From a virus: 45,868 nucleotides of DNA. Every line of letters begins with the position of its first letter. Within the stretch, counting starts at the first letter, position 1. Shown here piece after piece: positions 33,943 through 41,051 of this stretch. The translations under genes were made by a program, and so were the position numbers. The notes under the pieces were generated by a model that was not told where the DNA came from, made no database searches, and saw nothing but the letters and a program-made list of their open reading frames with translations. The DNA is taken from IMG/VR virus record IMGVR_UViG_3300030419_006693, positions 1-45,868 of that record; one strand, 5' to 3'.

Positions 33943-34380
33943 ATGACTAAATTCGAAAGACGTTTTTTTAAATCTCTCACTGAACAAGCAGTAGAAGAGC
34001 GAGAAGCTTTTGAGGCAGAATTAGACGATGATACTAGTGCAGGAGACTTTGATGTTGATGTTGAAGTTGATGAAACTGCTGTAGAAGAAGATCCTAACGT
34101 AAAAGCTGCTGTTGCTGTTAGTGAACGTAATGCAGCTATGAGAGCTACCCTCGAAGGGTGGGTTGGTGAAATTGAAACCTTCTTAGAGTATCTAAACGGT
34201 TCATCACCGGATTCGATTCAAACTCTCCTAGCTAATGCAGAAGCTGATACTATCTTTGATCGAATGAAGGCTTCAGAACAGCGTAAAATTGCTAGAGTAG
34301 CTACAGAACTTGCAGCACTAAATGAATCGTTTAAAGGCTACCTCGCGCAAACTGGCAATGCTCAATTTAAGTACGTCTGA
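33943..34380 (+). CDS. Acidic hypothetical late protein
   Basis: This 145-residue protein has a basic start (MTKFERRFFKSLTEQ), a very acidic middle (DDDTSAGDFDVDVEVDETAV) and a helical C-terminal half (MRATLEGWVGEIETFLEYLN, RKIARVATELAALNESFKGY). Acidic helical proteins of this size occur among T4-like prohead core proteins, but I see no specific match. It is expressed from a late-type motif. Its end overlaps the opposing primase gene by 19 nt. A strong hairpin terminator for its transcript lies 33 nt beyond the stop, inside the primase coding sequence. Confidence 0.75.
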   Translation: MTKFERRFFKSLTEQAVEEREAFEAELDDDTSAGDFDVDVEVDETAVEEDPNVKAAVAVSERNAAMRATLEGWVGEIETFLEYLNGSSPDSIQTLLANAEADTIFDRMKASEQRKIARVATELAALNESFKGYLAQTGNAQFKYV

Positions 34381-35423
34381 TTTCGAAACTTTTTAATTTC
34401 GGATAACCTTACAATACCTTCGATGCCATCGAAGGTATTTTTTTCTATAAAATTCCACTTAATCTCATCTATCTTGCAAGCAATAGCAATATCATTAAAG
34501 TCTTTAAATCTCTTACCGAACTTTTCCGGCCATATAAACACTCTCTCCCCTTGTTTCAGTAGTACTTCAGACTTTACTAAAGATGCTTGATCAACCCATT
34601 GTGAATCAAGTATCCACGTCTTATCATACCATTTAAGCGTTGTATTTAACTGCTCTTCCTGTCGTTGCGTAAATGATTTACCCCGCTCAGTAATACCCGC
34701 TACAGCAATTGAATTTTTCGTAAAGAATGCATTAATCGGTCCCTCGAAGATATAAACACAGTCATGATCGCTACTTACACGGTCAATATTAAAAAGAGTT
34801 TTCTCCGCGTTAACCTTACCTAAATATTTCGGTTTAACTTTATTGTCTTTGTTTAAGACTGTCCTAGTTTGATAAAACTCAATCTCATCACACTCATTAA
34901 AAAACGGTATAACGAGTCTATTTTTATGAACCATATCAGTTAATGATACATATAACGCTGAAGGTTTATTTACGGCAGTATCTAACCGCCTTTCCTTAAT
35001 TAAATGCCGAACAGCCGTAACAACGTTGCTGTTACTATAAAAGTCAAGCTGAAGCTCGTCAGACAAATTAATACAGTCCTTAGGTAAGGTAGTGACTTTA
35101 AAGTTTGGTTTAGCATCTTGATCTCTATCAATAATATCTTTAACATCCGGAACATGGTCTTTTAATTCTTTGATTACATCTTCGTCTGTTGTGTTTGAAA
35201 CTTCCTTTATCCACCTTAATGGCTTTCCTGACCAACCACAATTATGACAAAATATGTTTTCGTTTTTTGGAATATAGTAACACCGTCTTTTTTTACCTAA
35301 AGACTTTCCTTCCCTACATATCGGACAACTACACTGATATACATTGTTAAATTTGTTATACTTTGGATAATAACCAAGCTCAAAAAACTTAAGTATAACA
35401 AAGTCTTCAGGAAGCGATATCAT
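34362..35423 (-). CDS. 61: DNA primase (T4 gp61-like, DnaG type)
   Basis: This 353-residue primase makes RNA primers for lagging-strand synthesis together with the gp41 helicase. The N-terminus has a zinc-binding domain with CPIC (33, 36) and CHNC (59, 62). The centre carries a TOPRIM-type motif (CVYIFEGPINAFF, followed by SIAVAGITERG) and the metal-binding acidic residues of DnaG-type primases further on (TWILDSQWVDQAS). The length matches T4 gp61 (342 aa). It follows the 5' nuclease gene with a 17-nt overlap, so the two lagging-strand enzymes are co-expressed. The last ~30 codons also contain a terminator for the opposing late gene. Confidence 0.93.
   Translation of the reverse strand: MISLPEDFVILKFFELGYYPKYNKFNNVYQCSCPICREGKSLGKKRRCYYIPKNENIFCHNCGWSGKPLRWIKEVSNTTDEDVIKELKDHVPDVKDIIDRDQDAKPNFKVTTLPKDCINLSDELQLDFYSNSNVVTAVRHLIKERRLDTAVNKPSALYVSLTDMVHKNRLVIPFFNECDEIEFYQTRTVLNKDNKVKPKYLGKVNAEKTLFNIDRVSSDHDCVYIFEGPINAFFTKNSIAVAGITERGKSFTQRQEEQLNTTLKWYDKTWILDSQWVDQASLVKSEVLLKQGERVFIWPEKFGKRFKDFNDIAIACKIDEIKWNFIEKNTFDGIEGIVRLSEIKKFRNQTYLN
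34413..34444 (+). terminator. Rho-independent terminator for the plus-strand late gene
   Basis: A perfect 12-bp stem (AATACCTTCGAT at 34413-34424, and its complement at 34428-34439) closes a 3-nt GCC loop. It runs into seven consecutive T at 34438-34444. It lies downstream of the gene ending at 34380 and within the 3' coding part of the opposing primase gene. The minus strand has no T run after the stem, so it should act in one direction only. Confidence 0.9.
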
Positions 35424-36291
35424 TTAACTTATTATACAGACTTTTCATAAAAAACAAATTATGCCAATCTTCTTTTTTATCAAGAATGCGTTTGAACGAG
35501 TGTTCTTCACAATACTTAAGGAACGTCTTATAGCAAGGATTAACTTCAACTGCTAATTGCTCTTTATAATACTCTTTTTCCTCTGGAAGCGATTCATACT
35601 TATCCAAACAAAATATATCTAAATTTCGTTTGAATATTTCTCGCTGTTTTTCGTCTAGCATATAGCTTGGATCCTCAAAATACCTTTTAACTGATGCTTT
35701 ACCAAAGCGGGGGATACCTGGGACATTATCCGACTTATCACCTGTTAAACATTTTGCTGTAAACCACTGCTCTACAGAACTATACCCTGTCTGTTTTTCG
35801 AAATTATTTTCTTCGAAAAACTTTTTCCGAATAGGGTCATATAAAGTACACTCTTCACTAACTAGTTGTAAAAAATCTCTATCTACAGAAATTATAACCT
35901 TCGAGCCTTCGTGCTCTCTGCAAATATACGCAACAATATCATCAGCTTCTAATTCACGAGGGAAGATAGAGTTAATTCCCATAGAATAGAGAATCGATTT
36001 AATTACCTCATTATTTTGATGTGGAGTGGAATCTTTTGACCTATTACCTTTATATTCCTTTAGTATACTCTTACGTATATTGGGTTTATACTCTTTCTTT
36101 TCATCCCATACAAATACTGTATTATCCGGAACAAACTGCTTCACGTAAGAGCTCACAGCGTTAAGCGTAAAGTATATATGGAAGTTACTTACCTGGTAAT
36201 CCGAGTGGTTTTCCGTCTTTTTCGACTGAGCTTTCGCTGTATAAAACGTTCGGTGTATTAAGTTGTTTCCGTCTATTATCAGAGTTTTCAT
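35407..36291 (-). CDS. rnh: 5'-3' exonuclease / RNase H (T4 Rnh-like, FEN family)
   Basis: This 294-residue protein is a flap-endonuclease-family enzyme that removes RNA primers. Motifs: TLIIDGNNLIHRTFY at the start (Asp7 as first metal ligand), YKGNRSK, ELEADDIVAYICRE, VIISVDRDFLQL, and the helix-hairpin region LTGDKSDNVPGIPRFGKASV. All the acidic active-site clusters are present. The length matches T4 RNase H (305 aa). I start at ATG 36291 (MKTLIID). An upstream in-frame extension exists but would enlarge an already long overlap with the preceding gene. It is followed by primase with a 17-nt overlap. Confidence 0.93.
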   Translation of the reverse strand: MKTLIIDGNNLIHRTFYTAKAQSKKTENHSDYQVSNFHIYFTLNAVSSYVKQFVPDNTVFVWDEKKEYKPNIRKSILKEYKGNRSKDSTPHQNNEVIKSILYSMGINSIFPRELEADDIVAYICREHEGSKVIISVDRDFLQLVSEECTLYDPIRKKFFEENNFEKQTGYSSVEQWFTAKCLTGDKSDNVPGIPRFGKASVKRYFEDPSYMLDEKQREIFKRNLDIFCLDKYESLPEEKEYYKEQLAVEVNPCYKTFLKYCEEHSFKRILDKKEDWHNLFFMKSLYNKLNDIAS

Positions 36292-36526
36292 TCTTTTTAT
36301 ATTGTGCTTCGACAACAGAATATACCTTTTTAGGTAGCTTCTCTACTAATGTTATTATATTATTGTTCCTTCCATTATCAAATGATTCTCTCGGAACTTT
36401 AATATTTTCCATTTTTGGAAGGGAAAGACAACCAATCGTATCTTCCATCAACTCAACTATAGCAAACATTTGACCTACGTAGTCACCGGTTTCTACAGCG
36501 TATATCTCTCTTTTACAACAACTCAT
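36185..36526 (-). CDS. Hypothetical protein, overlaps the 5' nuclease gene
   Basis: The 113-residue product starts MSCCKREIYAVETGDYVGQM and contains VPRESFDNGRNNNIITLVEK. The first ~80 residues look like a small folded domain with alternating strands. The last ~35 are polar and lie in the region that also encodes the start of the 5' nuclease, in another frame (107-nt overlap). That first part has no competing gene, and the start overlaps the upstream gene by 14 nt as is usual here, so I consider it real. The function is unknown. The possibility that only the first ~78 codons matter cannot be excluded. Confidence 0.6.
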   Translation of the reverse strand: MSCCKREIYAVETGDYVGQMFAIVELMEDTIGCLSLPKMENIKVPRESFDNGRNNNIITLVEKLPKKVYSVVEAQYKKNENSDNRRKQLNTPNVLYSESSVEKDGKPLGLPGK

Positions 36527-36839
36527 CTGGACCTGGGGGATTTAACCCTTTCATTGAATGTGTTTCAGATGCAAAGTATTTTAATAAAAAGGAATTTAGA
36601 GCTTCTGCTTGTTGTGGTGTATTTGCCGCTTTTATGTCTAAATGCCTACCGTTGAAGTCATACCCCAATAAAATGTAACAATCTAAATATTCACTAATTA
36701 TAGAAGATATCCTATACGCTAAATCTTTACGTCGTTTAAACGTTTTTTTCTCCTTGATACTTTCCTTGAGAGCTCGTTCAACCATTTCTCTCAGCTCTTC
36801 ATCATTATCGAAGCTTTGATCTTGATCTTCATCACCCAT
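36513..36839 (-). CDS. Hypothetical protein
   Basis: The 108-residue protein has a charged N-terminus (MGDEDQDQSFDNDEELREMV), a helix with many Lys/Arg (KESIKEKKTFKRRKDLAYRI) and a strand region around CYILLGYDFNGRHLDI. The family is not recognised. A late-type AATAAATA lies 5 nt before the ATG although the neighbours are replication genes. The downstream 5' nuclease and primase genes could thus also be transcribed late from here. Confidence 0.7.
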   Translation of the reverse strand: MGDEDQDQSFDNDEELREMVERALKESIKEKKTFKRRKDLAYRISSIISEYLDCYILLGYDFNGRHLDIKAANTPQQAEALNSFLLKYFASETHSMKGLNPPGPDELL

Positions 36840-36843
36840 ATTA

Positions 36844-37182
36844 TTATTTATTTAAAAAATCACTTTCATCCTTCTGACGAACGCCGCTCTTTAAGAGCTT
36901 TTGAACAACAACTTCAATAGAATCGGTCTTTAAACTAAAATTACTATTAAAAATTTGATTACCATCGTAAAAAGAAAACAAATATTCCCCTTTAAACGGC
37001 GTATTTTCAAAACATGTAACAAATACTGAAGCTCCACCCGGGTCAATTAAAACTGTCCACTTACGCGGATCTCCTTCGCGATACTTATCAAACACACGCC
37101 AAGTAACAAAATCATTATCCTTTAGTCTCTTAATAAAGTACCCCGGTGTTTTTAGTTTATTTTTCTTTTGGTTCACAATCAT
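36844..37182 (-). CDS. Hypothetical protein
   Basis: The 112-residue, strand-rich protein begins MIVNQKKNKLKTPGYFIKRL and contains WTVLIDPGGASVFVTCFENT and YLFSFYDGNQ. No known motif is seen. The start overlaps the sliding clamp stop (ATGA), so its translation depends on that of the clamp. Position in the clamp operon hints at a replication-linked role, which is inference only. The 4-nt gap to the next gene contains the start of that gene's late motif. Confidence 0.7.
   Translation of the reverse strand: MIVNQKKNKLKTPGYFIKRLKDNDFVTWRVFDKYREGDPRKWTVLIDPGGASVFVTCFENTPFKGEYLFSFYDGNQIFNSNFSLKTDSIEVVVQKLLKSGVRQKDESDFLNK
36845..36852 (-). promoter_or_regulatory. T4-type late promoter AATAAATA
   Basis: Minus-strand motif 5 nt before the ATG at 36839, overlapping the end of the upstream gene. 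Confidence 0.55.
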
Positions 37183-37901
37183 TGAGTCAAGGCTGATATT
37201 ATATACTTTAATTTAATATCGTTGCTTTGAATATCAAATACAACAACACCATACTCAGTATTAACTCTTACAGTAAACTCTTCATCAATTACAGATAAAA
37301 GTCTTATATTATCCAAATTTACCGGTATAGGATCTAACGTGAAGTCAGCACTGCAAACAGACAACGTAAAGTTATCTGTATTATGTCTAGCTCTATCTGT
37401 GAGCTCAGCCATTAATTTATTGTTATCAGTATAAAAATAAATCTTGTTAGTTTCATGAGCAAATCCACAACCTTTAAAAATACGCTGTAAAGTATTTTTG
37501 TCTAATTTAAACTCAACATCGTATGTAAACTTATTAATTTTATCTAAATTAATATTAGGTCGAGTTATAAATCCCTCTTCATAGAGATGGTATTTAAATT
37601 TAATATCAGTGCCTTTATATTGAATATTGTTTTGATTAATAATTAAATCAACGCTTTCACCTTCAATAGTATCAAGGACATGCTTGAGCTTTTTAACATC
37701 GGGTATATTTAAAGTATTTTCTGCTCCTTCAATACCTTCTAACTCAGTATGAAGTATTAATGTACTATCTATACTCGAAACAAGAGCTAATATCTTCTGA
37801 TCCTTAATATCAAGAATTACTCCTTGATCATTAATTTTTGATATAGCGTCTAAAAATTTAAGAAACTCGCTTTTGTTTGTTAGCTTTAGAAGGTTTTCCA
37901 T
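37179..37901 (-). CDS. 45: Sliding clamp, DNA polymerase processivity factor (T4 gp45-like)
   Basis: This 240-residue protein is close in length to T4 gp45 (228 aa). It forms the trimeric ring that tethers polymerase and, in T4, also activates late transcription together with gp33 and gp55. The sequence has the clamp rhythm of two repeated domains: FLKFLDAISKINDQGVILDI then ILALVSSIDSTLIL, and later KLDKNTLQRIFKGCGFAHET, DNKLMAELTDRARHNTDNFT and VDEEFTVRVNTEYGVVVFDI-type strands. Its presence fits the late promoters found throughout the window. Its start lies inside the upstream gene (44-nt overlap) and its stop overlaps the next start. Confidence 0.88.
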   Translation of the reverse strand: MENLLKLTNKSEFLKFLDAISKINDQGVILDIKDQKILALVSSIDSTLILHTELEGIEGAENTLNIPDVKKLKHVLDTIEGESVDLIINQNNIQYKGTDIKFKYHLYEEGFITRPNINLDKINKFTYDVEFKLDKNTLQRIFKGCGFAHETNKIYFYTDNNKLMAELTDRARHNTDNFTLSVCSADFTLDPIPVNLDNIRLLSVIDEEFTVRVNTEYGVVVFDIQSNDIKLKYIISALTQ

Positions 37902-38343
37902 TATCTAATTTTAAGCTTATTTCTTTAAGAATCAAATTTTGCTTTTCAAGTATACTAATAAGCTTGTCTACTTTACTCGGTTCGCTAAAATCTAAATCTA
38001 GTTGCCCAGGTACTCCTTCCGGCCCTTTTGGTCCTACAGGTGGTGGGGGTATAGATTGTTGCTGCAATTCCTGCGCGGCTTGCTCCGGTGAGACTGAAGT
38101 TACTTGCGGGGGTAACGCCTCTGGGGGTTGCTCCTGTTGTGGTGGTGCCTGTGGGTGTGGCCTTTGAACAGTTGGCATTCTCGCTGTTTGCTCGAACACT
38201 TGCTTTAACTGGGAAGAATTGGGAGATAAATTACCGGATTGACCAATAATCATTTGATCTTGTTTATGAGCATGGCCATAAGTCTGACCCATAAACTGCA
38301 TAACAGCAGCTTTTTGCTCTGGTGTCATTGGTGGCTCTTGCAT
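37858..38343 (-). CDS. Pro/Gln-rich hypothetical protein
   Basis: The 161-residue protein has a helical start (MTPEQKAAVMQFMGQTYGHA), a Pro/Gln-rich disordered middle (HPQAPPQQEQPPEALPPQ), and a C-terminal helix (VDKLISILEKQNLILKEISL) followed by a basic tail (KANKQKRVS). Such a layout suits a flexible linker or adaptor protein. Its place between the ssDNA-binding protein and the sliding clamp suggests a replisome partner, but no motif proves it. It is one of few genes here with a Shine-Dalgarno-like AAAGGA before its ATG. It overlaps the clamp gene by 44 nt. Confidence 0.7.
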   Translation of the reverse strand: MQEPPMTPEQKAAVMQFMGQTYGHAHKQDQMIIGQSGNLSPNSSQLKQVFEQTARMPTVQRPHPQAPPQQEQPPEALPPQVTSVSPEQAAQELQQQSIPPPPVGPKGPEGVPGQLDLDFSEPSKVDKLISILEKQNLILKEISLKLDNGKPSKANKQKRVS

Positions 38344-38344
38344 G

Positions 38345-39175
38345 TTACAGGTCCTTTAACAAGTCGTCAATATCTTCTTCTACCGTGTCATTAGCAACAG
38401 CTACCGGCTCTGGCTCTGCTGGAGTTGCTTCCGGAACTGGCGCTGTTGTCTCCGGGGTAGTATCTTCAGTCTTGCAATAGTAATGCTCGTTGAACATTTC
38501 CTTAAGGTCATCATAAGACTTAAGAGTAAACACCTCGGTAAGATCAAACACACCGTCGTAAATATCCTTTTGCTGGTCTTCCGAAAGATCAACTTTACCA
38601 GCAGCGGTAAATCTCGAAGAAACGTATGTCGGAAAATCGCCTTGCTGCTCAACCTTGATCTTAAAGTTTACACCTTCAGAACCAAGATCGAAAATACGTG
38701 GACCAAACTCTTCAGCATCTTCACCTTCGATAGCTTCAGTAATAATTTTTTGAAGCTGCTTACCATACCGGAGAATTTTTACCTTGCCGTTGTTATCCGG
38801 ATTAACCGGATCATCAATAACATAAACATTTACAAGCCACTTTTCCAAGCGACGTACAGCACTCATTTTTTCTTTTTCCTCTTCACTTCCAGTCCGAAGA
38901 ACCTTAAAACGCTCTTCCGCGATAGGATCACGCTCACCAAACGTTTGCGGACTTAATGTCTGCACATATTGTCCAGTTGCAAAGGAATTCCACCCGTGAT
39001 TGTAATAATGAAAAAATGTCTTACTAGGATCTTTTGCAAAAGGCAAAAGTCTAACCGTAAACGTATTACCGACCTTAGTCTGCATAATTTCGTTGAATGT
39101 AGCAGAGCCCTTACTATCAGAGCTTGCTAACGCGTCTTTAATTGATTGAAACATTGAAGTATTAAAAGTACTCAT
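38345..39175 (-). CDS. 32: Single-stranded DNA-binding protein (T4 gp32-like), without zinc-site cysteines
   Basis: The 276-residue protein matches T4 gp32 in architecture: FTVRLLPFAKDPSKTFFHYY, NHGWN, KWLVNVYVIDDPVNPDNNGK, VKILRYGKQLQKIITEAI, GVNFKIKVEQQGDFPTY, and an acidic tail ending DIDDLLKDL, nearly the same as the T4 end (DLDDLLNDL) that contacts other replication proteins. In T4 a zinc site is made from His64 and three Cys. Here the corresponding region keeps the His (NHGW) but has no Cys (ATGQYVQTLSPQTFGERDPI). The only Cys is near residue 233. The binding domain must therefore fold without that zinc. It has an Ala/Pro/Glu hinge before the tail. A TATAAT-like box lies just upstream. 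Confidence 0.92.
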   Translation of the reverse strand: MSTFNTSMFQSIKDALASSDSKGSATFNEIMQTKVGNTFTVRLLPFAKDPSKTFFHYYNHGWNSFATGQYVQTLSPQTFGERDPIAEERFKVLRTGSEEEKEKMSAVRRLEKWLVNVYVIDDPVNPDNNGKVKILRYGKQLQKIITEAIEGEDAEEFGPRIFDLGSEGVNFKIKVEQQGDFPTYVSSRFTAAGKVDLSEDQQKDIYDGVFDLTEVFTLKSYDDLKEMFNEHYYCKTEDTTPETTAPVPEATPAEPEPVAVANDTVEEDIDDLLKDL

Positions 39176-39182
39176 GCCATAA

Positions 39183-39869
39183 TTATAACGACTGTGCGCT
39201 GAACTTCAACAGTTTTTGTTCTATTATTTTCAGACCCTTTTTTGCCTTTTCCTTAAGCGATTTGGAACTTAAAAATTTAATACGTGTCTTTGAATATAGG
39301 TCTGTAAAGTCGGGAATAAACCAATTGAATATTTCTGTATCTGTACCCTTTACTGCTGCTTCCACATCAAGAGCGTGTAGTGTATAGAAATTAATATGGT
39401 GGTTCTTTAAATGCCAAAATACTTCTGGTGTTGCACTATCTGGTAAAAGATCCGAAGCTACTCCCGGTATATATGTTTTATATTCCTGGAGTGTTATTTT
39501 TTTATCATCGCAGTAATTGTAAATAAATTTTAAACACTCCTTTAATGTATTGATAGTATCTTCACTATCCGGATCTTGTGTTTCCTTATCCTTACAATAC
39601 ATTGAATAACATTTAATTGCTCTTCTCGTATTAAAAAAAGATAAGTCAAAGTAATTATCTGCACCATACACCTTATAAGGGGCAATAAAAAAATCGCTAT
39701 AATTTATATGCGTATATTTTGATAAAAGTAAGTTAAGCTTCTTTAAGGCTACTTCATCTTTACTTTCTAAATTATCAAAATTTTGTCTTAGCCGGACTGG
39801 CTTGTTCTTTGCTTTTCGAGACGCGTATAAAAAACTGTTATATATAGATTTTTCCTTTTCATTAATCAT
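39183..39869 (-). CDS. Possible helicase loader (T4 gp59-like)
   Basis: The 228-residue helical, Lys-rich protein lies directly upstream of gp32 in the transcript, the place T4 gives to gp59 (217 aa), which loads gp41 onto gp32-coated DNA. By eye, VFWHLKNHHINFYTLHALD matches YIFKLLQSNIISFETFILLD of T4 gp59. The segments before (LKFIYNYCDDKKITLQEYKT) and after (a basic C-terminal helix) follow the same order and spacing. The similarity is weak. Position, size and charge support it. The genes for the helicase (gp41), primase (gp61) and gp32 that it would bridge are all in this window. The alternative is an unrelated replication protein. Confidence 0.5.
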   Translation of the reverse strand: MINEKEKSIYNSFLYASRKAKNKPVRLRQNFDNLESKDEVALKKLNLLLSKYTHINYSDFFIAPYKVYGADNYFDLSFFNTRRAIKCYSMYCKDKETQDPDSEDTINTLKECLKFIYNYCDDKKITLQEYKTYIPGVASDLLPDSATPEVFWHLKNHHINFYTLHALDVEAAVKGTDTEIFNWFIPDFTDLYSKTRIKFLSSKSLKEKAKKGLKIIEQKLLKFSAQSL

Positions 39870-40162
39870 AACTTGATGTTTGAATTAGCATTAAGGAACT
39901 TTGTAATATATTTCGATTTGGTAATCGAAGGTTCAAAGTCTATAAATAGTTTAACTACATCAAAGTTAGTTTCAATGGTCAAAAGGTCTTTTAAAATATT
40001 TCTCAGCCGTTCCTCCTGGAGTACCAAGATAAACACGTTTTGTAATGAAAGTTTTTTACCCTTTAATAAAGAACAAAATGTACAAAAGCACATTAACAAG
40101 TGATCAGATTCGTCCCTAATTAACGTAGAGGAAGGAGATTTGGGCGTATTAACAACTAACAT
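39866..40162 (-). CDS. Hypothetical protein in the T4 gene 33 position
   Basis: The 98-residue protein contains SDHLLMCFCTFCSLLKGKKL and a helical C-terminal part (RLRNILKDLLTIETNFDVVK). It lies just upstream of the gp59-like gene and gp32, where T4 carries gene 33, the late-transcription co-activator (112 aa). I cannot see the clamp-binding LDFLL-type end of gp33, so the name is not assigned. It overlaps the phosphoesterase gene upstream by 7 nt and the next gene by 4 nt, so it belongs to the same operon. Confidence 0.6.
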   Translation of the reverse strand: MLVVNTPKSPSSTLIRDESDHLLMCFCTFCSLLKGKKLSLQNVFILVLQEERLRNILKDLLTIETNFDVVKLFIDFEPSITKSKYITKFLNANSNIKL

Positions 40163-41028
40163 GGGACAAACTCCTTGGTTAAGGTTGCAAATCTATTAGT
40201 TAACTTACCACCAGCAGCAGAAGCGTGTCCTCCACCATCACATAGTTTACGAGCTAGTATACTAACATCAACATCACATAATTTCGATCTTCTAAATGAC
40301 ACCGTCTTAGCTTGTGTATTGACTATAATGCTAATATCAGCTTTATGCTTTTTAATTAAGTAGTGTGCTAGTTCACTTATTGCATAGTTCGCAAAAGTAG
40401 CAACAACATTATAGTTTTTTACCGTACCCTTAAAGGTGTCATTGGTTAATTGGTCTTTAAATTTTTTAAAGTATAGCTTAATAGCGTTTTTTTCTTGAAT
40501 AGTAAATTCTCTTAATCCAGCTTCGAACGCATTAATAAAATTTTCCGTCTTTGGAGAATTAAGATTGTAATATATTGCATTAAGTTTTAAAGAATCTTTA
40601 TTTTCAGCATTATACCAGTCGTATGATTCAATGCACTTTATTAATTCGCATTGTTCAGTTGTTAAATTGGATAAATGCGATTTAAATTTTTCGTATATTA
40701 AACTCACACTTGAATATGTATCTGAATCAATTATAACTTTAGCTTTTTTATATAAGTGCTTGTTAGTAGCATGGTTTTTATGTGTATCAATAACCACAAC
40801 ATTTTCTCTATCTACAAGATGTACTTGTTCGGTTGTTAAATCGAGATCTGCTATATATACTCTGTCATAATGATCTAGAGTGTGCAGCGCCCCTTTAAAC
40901 CTGCCCGTTAACGTAGATTCAGAAACATCCTGTATACTGAAGGTATCAGCATCTTTATATAACCACTTTAACACTAGTGCTGATCCAGCTCCGTGTAAGT
41001 CGATATCTGTCCATACTTGGATATTCAC
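40156..41028 (-). CDS. DHH-family phosphoesterase with altered metal motifs
   Basis: The 290-residue protein has the DHH/DHHA1 arrangement: TDIDLHGAGSALVLK near the start, YIADLDL, VVVIDTHKNH, and a C-terminal DHHA1 motif GGGHASAAGGKL. Family members (RecJ, NrnA, oligoribonucleases) are metal-dependent phosphodiesterases acting on nucleic acids or short oligonucleotides. The usual first motif [T/S]HxDxDGxGS reads TDIDLHGAGS here, with His and Asp exchanged. The usual DHH reads DTH. The DHHA1 part is intact. Substrate may thus still bind, while the metal site differs. It starts with GTG and has a late-like TGTAAATA 6 nt upstream. Confidence 0.85.
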   Translation of the reverse strand: MNIQVWTDIDLHGAGSALVLKWLYKDADTFSIQDVSESTLTGRFKGALHTLDHYDRVYIADLDLTTEQVHLVDRENVVVIDTHKNHATNKHLYKKAKVIIDSDTYSSVSLIYEKFKSHLSNLTTEQCELIKCIESYDWYNAENKDSLKLNAIYYNLNSPKTENFINAFEAGLREFTIQEKNAIKLYFKKFKDQLTNDTFKGTVKNYNVVATFANYAISELAHYLIKKHKADISIIVNTQAKTVSFRRSKLCDVDVSILARKLCDGGGHASAAGGKLTNRFATLTKEFVPC

Positions 41029-41034
41029 TATTAT

Positions 41035-41042
41035 TATTTACA
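41035..41042 (-). promoter_or_regulatory. Late promoter-like motif TGTAAATA
   Basis: Minus-strand octamer with one mismatch, 6 nt before the GTG start at 41028. AAGGAACT lies just upstream of it. Confidence 0.45.
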
Positions 41043-41051
41043 AAGAGTTCC

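Noticed and set aside
39873-40103. Plus-strand 76-aa frame opposite the gene at 39866-40162
   Set aside because: The minus-strand frame fits the operon with short overlaps on both sides, and the plus-strand frame has no promoter motif or partner.
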